The position numbers were made by a program, and so were the translations under genes. Shown here piece by piece: positions 55,322 through 64,000 of a DNA stretch of 64,000 nucleotides; within the stretch, counting starts at the first letter, position 1, and the number at the start of each line of letters is the position of its first letter. Below the pieces are notes generated by a model. The model had not been told where the DNA came from and made no database searches. It saw only the letters and a program-made list of their open reading frames with translations. This DNA is from Schistosoma haematobium (taxonomy: Eukaryota; Platyhelminthes; Trematoda; Strigeidida; Schistosomatidae): positions 1,984,001-2,048,000 of the forward strand of contig NC_067196.1 in NCBI RefSeq assembly GCF_000699445.3. The letters run 5' to 3'.

Positions 55322-55800
55322 ATATATTATTTATTTATTTGAACACATGGATATTGGTACAAGGAGGTGCCACACAAATCTCATTTGGTTTGTGTGAGGG
55401 CTGTGATACTGCCCGGGTGCCCAAACTGCGAAGCAGATGGTATTCTTAGGGGGCCACAACCGGAGACTTTGACCTGAAGGTTTGATCCACAAGGCAGTGG
55501 AGCATCGTAAGGAGATGCAATCCCATGGAAGCCGGTGACCAACAATTGGTTCATACGCCATTTGTTCTCGCAGGATACTGGAGCCCATGTGCACCATTGG
55601 TTTGAAATCCGGTTAAAGCGCCGGACATGCGCTTTTTGTCCACCCATTTTCGTAAACAACACCCCTGCCACGAGAAGGCAGTGAGTAGGACTTCCCTGGC
55701 AGAGGCTATATACGCGTGGCCATGTGAGAGCATTTCGAGAGGGAGAGTGGACTCTCCCCACTCCCGGCCGTACCAGGGCATTTGGGGCATCGGGATAAAT
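55322..55800 (-). mobile_element. RTE-5'-region-derived short retroposon
   Basis: The best preserved copy: minus strand from GCCCCAAATGCCCTGGTACG to CACCTCCTTGTACCAATATC and an AAATAAATAAATA tail. No functional frame. The 5' 370 bp match the LINE 5' block; the tail segment is not present in the LINE pieces of this window. Confidence 0.8.
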
Positions 55801-56830
55801 TTTACGTCGCAACAATATCATATTTTAGTTTTCCAATGAAAGAAAGTGGGATTTTTTCGGAACAATTTTTCCTGAAGTTCACGGTTAACTAACAATTGAC
55901 AATAGAAGGTTGTTTTTTTGTTTGTACCAATGTCGGATTTCTTTATTCAAGGGATATGATGCATAACTTATAAGCATATATGAGAATGAAGTGTGTGGAG
56001 AATTTGTTCTAGATAATGTTCAACTAAATAACAATTTCTGTTTATTTTCCACTTGAGGTTCCCCCCCCCCAGTTTATGGTATTCATTATATTAAGGCTGC
56101 ATTTGACAAATCTTCTATGAAATAAACAATTCCTAGATGAATTTTGTTTATCGTGAACATGTTTTATCCTGTAATAGACAAGTTAGTTGTATTCATAGTG
56201 GGTGTTGTTAGTCACCAGAAGAGATATATATTACGATTTGGGGGGGGGCGTAAAAAAGATAATTTTATCATTATTTATATCAAAAATGTCATCTGTGGGA
56301 AGGTTGATTGGCAGATCAGATCAATATACGTATGATGAAAGCCATAAATGTTTATGCCAATCTGAACTATTTTTGACACGATCTATGTATTAGTTTATTT
56401 GCAGAAAGCTAGGGATTCAGCGAATTAATGAAAGGACTTCGTTCGAGATGAGGATATTCAATGATTCTGTTTGATTACTGTAATTTCTTAGGGATTGTTT
56501 TTATCAGGTAACAAGAATGAGTAACTCTGAATTTCCATAATACGTCTAAGTGCAGTGATAACAGTTAAACTGGTGCCACAATTTTAAAACATTCGCTTCA
56601 GTAGTTTGAAAATACTCCATGAAAGTCATCGCAATAACTTGTACATTGTACGTTGAAAATGCGGATGAATAGTCCGTTTATGAAACGACACCGTGGTTTA
56701 AAAATTAATTCTATAGGACTAGTTGTTGTTCATCTTAACTATTTTGTCTGTGTTAATGTAAATAATACAACTCCAGTGGCTTCAAATGTTATCGAACAAC
56801 TCAGAATATACACCATTGGCATTACAGTTT
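55801..56830. other. Unassigned spacer with C10 and G9 runs
   Basis: A run of ten C (56061-56070) and a run of nine G (56240-56248) stand 170 bp apart in AT-rich DNA; otherwise nothing is recognised. Confidence 0.4.
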
Positions 56831-56831
56831 T

Positions 56832-57310
56832 CCACTATATTTATTTAAGCACATAAAAATTGGTACAAGGAGGCACCACATAAATCATTCGATTTGTGTT
56901 AGGGCTGTGATACTCCACGGGTGCCCAGACCGAAACAGGTGGTTTTTTTGAGGGGCCACACCTGGAACCTTAAGCCTAAAGGTATAATCCACAATGCACA
57001 ATGCAGTCCCATGGTAGCCAGCGACCAACGATTGTTTCATACACCATTTATTCCTTCAGGATACTGGAGACTATGTACACCATTAGTTTGTAATCAGGGT
57101 TTTTCAACTCTTCTAGGTGGATCCTTCATATCCACCAACCCGGTTAAAGCGCCAGTCATTCGCCTTTCGTCCTCTCTATTTCGTAAACAACACCCCGCCA
57201 CGAAAATTCAGTGAGTAGAACTTCCCTGACAGTGGTTGTCTGCACCAGACCATGTGAGAGCGTTTCGAGAGAGAGAGCTGACTTTCCCTACTCTCGGCCG
57301 TACCACTACA
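56832..57310 (-). mobile_element. RTE-5'-region-derived short retroposon
   Basis: Minus strand from GTACGGCCGAGAGTAGGGAA to CCTTGTACCAATTTTTATGT and a TTAAATAAATATA tail; a small internal deletion near 56995 (the GCAGTGGAGCA segment). Confidence 0.75.
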
Positions 57311-58790
57311 TAACCATAACGGAAAGAAATTCACATTAAATGTGTTTTCAAATGAAACATATGTTTTATTAAATCTGATTTTTTGTTTATTTACTAATTG
57401 TGAAGCTTTTCCCATCTGTTTTCTTTTTCACAATACATTCGCTTCATCTCGTTTAGCCCATTCTTTTGATGCCCTATTTAAATTATGTTGTTTGTTGTAA
57501 ATCTGTAATAATGTATGATAAAGCATGTAAAGACTAAAGCAATATTATGTTAAAAAAATATTTATAAAAGGTGGGAAGAATAGCTAAGCTGTCTAAAATT
57601 GTCTACATATAGCATTGAGTTACAAGTTCGTACCTCTTAGTCCATATAATTCAATTCAGGCATTTACATAGTGTCAAAAGCGGCCTTCATATAAAGTGTA
57701 ACTTCGCATTATGAAGTTATTAACATCTGGTTGAATACTTAGTTGGTAGAAAGACAAAGGCGACTATGTCAAAGACATAACATCAGTTCATGAAGTTATT
57801 AACTGAGGCATGTTAATAAATCCAAATTACCCCATTTGAAGTTCGTACAATCACTGTTTCTATCGGCTGTAGACTGTGGAGGATACGGAACAGAGTTGTC
57901 TTCAGTGGCGTAGCCGCATTGACATATCATCTTCCCTTAGGTCTTAAGTTTATCAGCTACCCTAAGGAATTTTTTTGTTACTCCTCGAATCCATATTTTC
58001 TCGAACCATGTCATCCATACTTAATCTTTTTTGCTACCACTAATACTGTTGCTACTTACGCTGTCAAGCATCTCGCTCTACTGGTATGGATACATGTCTC
58101 AGGTTCTACGTTAAATGCGATTGACTTAGTTATTGTCAAGTGTCAGATCAAACTAAATGTTTATGCTTGTACTTTTGTCCCTAATATATGCTATCTTTTG
58201 AAGGAATTTTATTTATCTAGAGACAACTGGTAAGATGGTGGAGAAGATTTGTAGCTCAGGTAGATGATTTTTGTGGAGTTTTATTCTCTGAGCTGGATGG
58301 TTTGGTCGTGGAGCTTTCATCGTTCTTCTGAACGACATCAGATATCCTATCTTACCTAGGCTTTAGCAACAAATTATATCTACATCCTTGATAATAGAAA
58401 TTAGAACTCCTCCGAAGATATGGCTTACACCACTCAACATCATGTTTATAAACTACCTTTTAACAATAGGTCATACACTCTGGTCAAGTTGTCGCAATTA
58501 GTCAATATTATTCCCATCTGGTTGTCATAAGTACTGCCAGAACGCATACGAACATAAAGTCTTCAGTCTCGGGAATTACAGTGGTTATTCAAACCATTCA
58601 TGTGCTTTAGATCTCTGTCACACCTTCCTAACTCAGGATCACCGTATTTGTAACCGTAAACTATCCTAATTGTCACTTGATAACACTCTTGCCTAACACT
58701 TAGTGACCTCTTATTTTGATAAAAAAAACGCGACACATTGTGTGAATTGTTGACTAGGTGTTTCACCTTATTCATGTACTTATTTACACC
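57311..58790. other. Unassigned, partly LINE 3' UTR-like
   Basis: 57980-58160 resembles the 3' UTR of the GHVLRMP LINE family (compare 60050-60230). 58230-58400 has an AGAAGATTTGTAGCTCAGG block that reads like a dispersed repeat but is single-copy in this window. Confidence 0.4.
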
Positions 58791-58794
58791 TATC

Positions 58795-59345
58795 ACCCCT
58801 CGTGGAGGAGCACAGGACTCTCACCGACGTTCTCCATTCAACTTTGTCCTGGGCAATCCTTTCCAGTCGCTATCCATCCTTTTCATGCCTGCTTCCCATT
58901 CCTGACGCATTTTGTTCTTTAATCCTTCTCTTTTTCGTTCCCCTTCAAGATTCCAAGTTAGGTCTTGTCTCGTGATGCAGTTTCATGATTTTCTCAATGT
59001 GTGTCCTATCCTCTCCCAACATCTTTTCCTAATTTACTCGTCAGCTGGAAGTTGGTTTGTTCTCTCCCATTGTAGGCTGTTGATGATTGTATCCGGCCAA
59101 TGGATGTTGAGTATCCTCCGTAGACAACTGTTTATAAATACTTGTACCTTTTTGATGATGGTTGTAGTAGTTCTCATAGTTTCAGCTCCGTACAGTAGGA
59201 CTCTCTTGACGTTCGTATTGAAGTCTTTGATATTGGTTGGTAGTTGTTTTTTGTTCCATATGTTCTTCAGTTGTAAGAATGCTAGTCTTAATTTACCAAT
59301 ACCTCGCCTTTACGTCTGCATCGGATCCTCCTAGTTCAACCTTAT
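58795..59345 (-). mobile_element. RTE-like LINE, 3' part
   Basis: Minus-strand frames read [23 protein letters not shown], [18 protein letters not shown], [22 protein letters not shown] and a tail RTKLNGERR-like, the RTE C-terminal region, with frameshifts. Same family as 8.43-9.45 kb but opposite strand. The residue strings are approximate because the frame shifts often. Confidence 0.75.
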
Positions 59346-59885
59346 TCATATAGGGTGATTAATTTGATATGTCTACACAAAACTAGTAGTATTAATGTCA
59401 TATATATTGATTCAAACTATGTCTGCTTGACAAACTACCGCAATTTATCGCTGTATATTTACCAATTAAAATTCATATTTATTACCAAGTCCCGCACCAA
59501 AACAGCTCTTATCACCGATTTGAATAAAGCTAAGACTTTGTTTTAGTTTACAACAAACTTGTTTAACATTCGACTTACGCGACTAGTGTGGCAATAAAAT
59601 GAATAGACGGTTAGGAAAACAAGTATGGGATTACTTATATTCATTTGTTGGTGTGCTCAATATTTATGATTGATTAAACCGAATTATTCTTTCTTCAGTT
59701 CATTTTTTTCAACAGCCATGATTGTGTTAGGTCAGCATAGTGACTTGACAGCTTACATCGACTATTGAATGACTTTAGTTTCGAAGTCAATGTATTAGTC
59801 AATTTGGTAGTGTAAGAGTGTGCTGGAACAAACCTAGGAAATAAACAAATTAAGATATGGCATCAGTTCATCAATTCCTTGACTG
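59346..59885. other. Unassigned spacer
   Basis: Nothing recognised. Confidence 0.4.
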
Positions 59886-59889
59886 TTGA

Positions 59890-60250
59890 ACTAAGGTGCG
59901 TAGGTGCAGATTACCTGGTTGGAGTCCGCACGATTATTATGACCACTAGTTGGAAAGACTGGGTGATGTGCCTCAGAATCAGTCGCAACGGAGCTCATGC
60001 ATTCAATCTTTGTTTGTCGTTATACTCTGAATCTTAACATATACTTTTTATTCTACAAATTTATTCGTTTTTCTCAAATCACATTGTCAATGATTAATCT
60101 TCCCTGCTATCTATGATACTGTTACTACTTATACTACTCTGGTATTTGTTTTGATCTCATTGTGCTGATCTACTGTGGAAACTTGAACTGATTCGTACAC
60201 ATGCTAGGTTCTACGCTGCTTATCATTGACTGAATGGTTGGATAACTTAA
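59890..60250 (+). mobile_element. LINE 3' end, GHVLRMP family
   Basis: Begins GTGCAGATTACCTGGTTGGAGTCCGC-like, the RCRLPGW-x-P tail, and continues into the same 3' UTR as 16.65-17.0 kb. Confidence 0.7.
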
Positions 60251-60885
60251 TACCAATACATAAATCAAACCTAATATAGTATATTTTTGGTTTAACATTG
60301 TACTTTTTCGAGTTCTGAAGGATTTGAATTGACATTTGAATAGTCGCAATTCAATTTGTCAAACCAAATAACTACTGTTCTACATGTGTACGCTTCAAAT
60401 AAATTTTACTTAACTAAAAATAGACCTATGCGGAATTGGAAACTTTAGTTTTTTCTTTTAGTAGCTTCATAGATTTGGTATAAATTTTTCTGTTGGCATA
60501 TATTGTCAATCTCAGATTAAATTTGTAGGATTTTGTTTAGCTTCATAGATCTACAAATATCCTTCCAAACTCTATAAATCTGAACATAGTTTTAGTAATG
60601 ATGCCATTTCATGGTGAAAAAATTAACAATCGTCCCACAATAAATATAATATTGGATGCCTACTCAGTGATCGTGATAGTTACATATTTGCTTAGAGACC
60701 GACCTGTGAAAGTCTTAGAATCGCTGGTGGGGACTACGAAGGTTTCCAAAGATACTTCAACCGGGATCAATCTGTCCTAAATGTATTCTATTGATTAAAC
60801 CTATCTTCTTTAAACTCTCCCAACTAAATATAGTATACCTTTGATTTACAAATATACCTATTCAATAGTTTAATAATTGAATTCA
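60251..60885. other. Unassigned spacer
   Basis: A 60-codon frame at 60598-60780 has no family match; nothing else is seen. Confidence 0.35.
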
Positions 60886-60889
60886 TAAG

Positions 60890-61090
60890 TGAGTTGAAGC
60901 TAAACCACCATGGAAAACATGGAAGCACTGAATGGCTGTTTCGCCCTAGTGTGGGACTCCTCAGCAGTGCGCATCCACGATCCTGCCTCGTGAGATTCGA
61001 ATCCAGGACCTATCAGTCTCACGCGCTAGTACTTAACCACTAGACCACTGAGCTGGCCGGCATCTAACGGTGTTAACATCTAACTTCAAC
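60890..61090 (-). repeat. tRNA-derived SINE with intact hammerhead core
   Basis: Minus strand: GCTCAGTGGTCTAGTGGTTA (A box), GGTCCTGGATTCGAATCTC (B box), GTGGATGCGCACTG, then the hammerhead-like part and a TTCCATGTTTTCCATGG tail. Of all SINE copies in the window this one has the best preserved catalytic core. Confidence 0.8.
60925..60970 (-). ncRNA. Hammerhead ribozyme-like motif in SINE
   Basis: Minus strand in order: GCACTG (60970-60965), CTGAGGA (60964-60958, fits CUGANGA), a GTCC..GGGC stem II with loop, GAAA (60942-60939), CAGCC-ATT, then CAGTGC (60930-60925), which pairs with the first GCACTG as stem I. Stem III would be minimal, as in known small hammerheads that work as dimers. The cleavage triplet reads ATT rather than the usual GUC, so activity of this copy is uncertain. 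Confidence 0.55.
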
Positions 61091-61678
61091 CAATCCATGA
61101 ATTCAACTATTGAAATACTATAATATCCACAAAACCCCTTCTTTGATTATATTCAATAGTTGTCAGGGATTTTAAAGTTCAGTTAAAAGAGGACTCCCAA
61201 TCGAACCAATGTTGGATACACACACTACTGATGTTCTTCAAATCATGTTAAATAAATTAAACTACCTATATTATCTTAAGTAGTATATTTAGTATGTTCA
61301 GAAATTTTTCATATAAATTACTTTGTTCTTGAAATTTAATTGGTTTATCTTATTCATGTTATCCGTGTACTTCAAAATGATAGGCTATCTTTCATCCAAG
61401 TGTGTATGTTTGTCTACCCATCTACTACTATGTAGTAGAATTGTGTTCCAGACAATAAAATCTATTTTCATATGGAACAATGATGGTTAGGCTAATGTGT
61501 ATCTACTTGACTTCCCCCCGAATCTTCTTTTCATACGGATATGAATACCGTTGTTTATAAATAAATGTAGGTTTTCTATCAAAAAGAAAAGATACTACCG
61601 ACAGGAATTGTGTATTATATTTAACTTGATAGATTCTCTAATAATTAATTTATTCTTATGTAAACCAATTATCAAATT
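61091..61678. other. Upstream region of the stomatin gene
   Basis: AT-rich, no clear TATA-type promoter chosen; nothing else recognised. Confidence 0.4.
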
Positions 61679-62896
61679 ATGTTCAATCCAGATTTATATC
61701 CAACAATAACACCTATAAATGATAAATCTAGATTACAAACCGAATTTACTGTAGAACCTATGAATATACTTCCATATAATATTACTTCTAATCCATCAGT
61801 ATTTACTAAAAAATGGCGTATTTTTTTTGCACGACGTTTAAGTCATAATATGAGCACTACAAAATCATTAGTCAATATAGATTATCCATTATCAATTATG
61901 AATCGATTTAATCATAATGATTCTATTGAAAAGAATAAATCAAAACATTTCATAGAAATGAAACCACAACAAATTCATCGTAAACATCAACCAGAACAAC
62001 AACAACAAACACATCGTTATTCAACATTATCTTCTGATTCATTATATATGATAAATAGACCAACTATTCAATCACCATCTACTCCATCATCTTATCCTGA
62101 ATCAAATGATTTATCTAATCATTTTGTTCTATTATATTGTGAACGTATTTTAATATTTTTTAGTTATATATTTTTATTTATCACATTACCATTCTCATTA
62201 ATATTTTGTTTATATGTTATAAGACATTATGAAAGAGCGGTAATATTTCGTTTAGGTCGTTTAATATTAAATGATCCAATTGGTCCAGGTTTATTATTTA
62301 TTATACCTTGTTTAGATGTTGTACAACGTGTTGATTTACGTACATTTACATTTGATGTATTCACACAAGATGTATTAACTAAAGATTCTGTAACTGTTGC
62401 TGTTGAAGCTGTTGTTTATTATCGTATATTTGATCCAATTTTATCTGTTGTTAATGTTAAAAATGCTTATTATTCTACACGTTTATTAGCTCAAACTACA
62501 TTACGTAATGTATTAGGTACAATAGATATGTGTGCATTATTAACAGAACGTGAACATATAGCTGAATTAATGCAAGAAACATTAGATTCATCAACTGATA
62601 TATGGGGTATGAAAGTTGAACGTGTTGAAATTAAAGATGTACGTTTACCATTACAATTACAACGTTCTATGGCAGCTGAAGCTGAAGCAACACGTGAAGC
62701 AAAAGCTAAAATTATTTTAGCATTAGGTGAAAAAGAAGCATCAACTTTATTAAAATCAGCTGCATTAGAAATAAATAATTGTCCTATTGCATTACAATTA
62801 CGTTATTTACATACATTAAATTGTATAACTAATGGTAAACAATCAACTATTATATTTCCTATACCAATTGAATTCATTCCATTAGTAAAAAACTAA
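61679..62896 (+). CDS. Stomatin-family membrane protein, 405 residues, no introns
   Basis: Intronless frame. Residues 1-150 form a polar N-terminal extension with a glutamine run (about 107-110), longer than in human stomatin. A hydrophobic hairpin segment follows (about 157-181, LIFFSYIFLFITLPFSLIFC) with the conserved hairpin proline at 171. The SPFH/PHB domain runs from HYERAVIFRLGRL (about 183) through GPGLLFIIPCLDVVQRVDLR, then VERVEIKDVRLPLQLQRSMA, AAEAEATREAKAKI and the C-terminal ALQLRYLHTLN and TIIFPIPIEF. In the family such proteins insert as a hairpin in the inner leaflet, oligomerise, bind cholesterol and tune ion channels; schistosome relatives occur in the tegument. Start taken as the first ATG of the frame. 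Third positions are strongly A/T. Confidence 0.9.
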   Translation: MFNPDLYPTITPINDKSRLQTEFTVEPMNILPYNITSNPSVFTKKWRIFFARRLSHNMSTTKSLVNIDYPLSIMNRFNHNDSIEKNKSKHFIEMKPQQIHRKHQPEQQQQTHRYSTLSSDSLYMINRPTIQSPSTPSSYPESNDLSNHFVLLYCERILIFFSYIFLFITLPFSLIFCLYVIRHYERAVIFRLGRLILNDPIGPGLLFIIPCLDVVQRVDLRTFTFDVFTQDVLTKDSVTVAVEAVVYYRIFDPILSVVNVKNAYYSTRLLAQTTLRNVLGTIDMCALLTEREHIAELMQETLDSSTDIWGMKVERVEIKDVRLPLQLQRSMAAEAEATREAKAKIILALGEKEASTLLKSAALEINNCPIALQLRYLHTLNCITNGKQSTIIFPIPIEFIPLVKN

Positions 62897-62997
62897 TTAT
62901 CCTTACTTATTTTAGACATCATTATAACAGATTTGTATAATCAGTGATTATTACAATCATAATCATTATATTGTATTATGGATTGAACCAATGGAAT

Positions 62998-63016
62998 TGT
63001 GTGTGTGTGTGTGTAT
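62998..63016. repeat. (GT)n microsatellite
   Basis: About nine GT units within the stomatin 3' UTR. Confidence 0.9.
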
Positions 63017-63077
63017 AGGTATACATCTATCAACTTGATTTGTGTTGAAGACTCTAAGATTGTTTATGTTGAAAATT

Positions 63078-63083
63078 AATAAA
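63078..63083 (+). promoter_or_regulatory. Poly(A) signal for the stomatin gene
   Basis: AATAAA about 180 bp after the stop; a (GT)n microsatellite lies in the 3' UTR. Confidence 0.5.
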
Positions 63084-63360
63084 TTAAATGGTCAAATATT
63101 TTGTTTTGTTTTTTATGCTGTCAAGATATTTTGTTTATTTATTGTAAGTGTGTTCAATGATTCGAACCCTGTTTTGTTTAGTTCGGTTTAGGAAACAAGA
63201 TTATATTATTCTATTTCATACAATTGGAATACGTGAATCTATTCTAGGTTTATCAATTTAGGTATAGAGTTAGAAGTTCTTTATGCTTAACCTATGTAAT
63301 TACATTGGTATTTATCGTCTATTCTGTTTTAAGAGTTTTGTGTATATGCAGTGAGTCAGT
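63084..63360. other. Unassigned spacer
   Basis: Nothing recognised. Confidence 0.4.
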
Positions 63361-63364
63361 CTCT

Positions 63365-63800
63365 CCCAAATGCCCTGGTACGGCCGAGAGTGAAGAAAGT
63401 AAGCTCTCCCTTGAAAAATGCTCTCACATGCCTTCTTGCGGCATTACTGTTGTTTACGAAACTGATAGGACAAAAAGCAAATGTCCGGTGCTTTAACCGG
63501 GTTGGTGGATACGGAGGATACACCTAGGGGAGTTGGAAAACCCTGATTCCAAACCATTGGTATACATGGTCCCCAGTATTCCTATAGAACCGACTATCGT
63601 GGGACTGCATCTCCTGACGTCGCTCCACTGGATGAGACTTTTAGGTCGAAGGCTTCGCGTGTGGCCCCTTAAGAACACCATCTGTTTCGGTTTAGGCACC
63701 CGGATAGTGTTCCAGGCTTCACACAAATCGAATGATTTATGTGGTGCATATCTATTTGTTACCTCCTTGTACCAATGTTTATATATTTAAATAAAATAAT
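63365..63800 (+). mobile_element. RTE-5'-region-derived short retroposon (plus strand)
   Basis: Plus strand from CCCAAATGCCCTGGTACGGC to TACCTCCTTGTACCAATGTT and a TTTAAATAAAATAA tail. The only copy of this family in plus orientation here. Confidence 0.75.
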
Positions 63801-64000
63801 AGTATGTGAGTCAATCAATCGGGGAGTGAGTTACAAGCTAATTTCCTCCTGTCATCCATAATATTTCATTATGTTTATTTTGTGTTTGAATTATGTATAT
63901 GAATATGTTATTCTTTTGTATAGAAAGCTCATTCATCTGGCTAGCAGCGGTCTTATTTTTAATTTGTAATGATTCAGTGAAATTAAGTCAATAATACAGT
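63801..64000. other. AT-rich end of window
   Basis: Nothing recognised. Confidence 0.4.

Noticed and set aside
1..64000. CRISPR arrays, bacterial operons, phage
   Set aside because: No regularly spaced repeats and the gene structure is clearly eukaryotic, with GT-AG introns and retrotransposons.

Overview
The window is AT-rich animal DNA that best fits a blood fluke (genus Schistosoma). The evidence is a diverged SMalpha-type hammerhead repeat, schistosome-type RTE/CR1-like LINEs, BEL/Pao and Ty3/gypsy elements, very A/T-rich codon use in the two host coding pieces, and small intron-split genes for secreted peptides. The species cannot be fixed from sequence alone.

The left half (1-33.1 kb) is a cluster of duplicated, inverted units built on two families of very small secreted-protein genes. 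Family 1 (F1) has copy A (+, 1101-1595, intact), copy B (-, 5000-5466, broken) and copy C (+, 25104-25611, broken). Family 2 (F2) has copy b (-, 21480-21901, open), copy c (+, 27980-28086, decayed), copy d (+, 30889-31344, intact) and a promoter-only remnant near 3.06-3.26 kb. Both families share one layout: a TATA box, a tiny first coding exon of 1-3 codons, a phase-0 intron, a signal-peptide exon (112 bp in F1, 82 bp in F2), a phase-1 intron, and a short terminal exon that is basic or variable. The units lie as inverted duplications: 5.0-7.3 against 23.6-26.5 kb, and 19.6-22.2 against 30.6-33.1 kb. A BEL-type solo LTR sits on the TATA box of copy B. tRNA-derived SINEs, some with a hammerhead-like core, are scattered through 4.6-15.9 kb.

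The middle (33-52.3 kb) is almost entirely retrotransposons. A CR1-like LINE on the + strand (about 36.4-45.5 kb) is split by a 5'-truncated CR1-like LINE on the - strand (38.35-43.39 kb). That LINE is itself split by a very young BEL/Pao element (39466-42986) with two matching 406-bp LTRs, a 5-bp target duplication and one 802-residue reading frame. The frame keeps gag and protease but joins them to the far C-terminal pol domain, with RT, RNase H and integrase missing. RTE-like and other LINE pieces and a decayed Ty3/gypsy element (46.6-49.76 kb) flank this nest.

The right end (52.8-64 kb) carries host material: one exon of a Mad3/BubR1-type spindle-checkpoint gene with a KEN box (52815-52958) and an intronless stomatin-family gene (61679-62896). 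Between them are several copies of a short retroposon whose body matches the 5' region of the RTE-like LINE at 30 and 34 kb, a MITE-like element, more LINE ends and another hammerhead-bearing SINE.

All identity statements come from reading by eye. No alignment, folding or database search was run.
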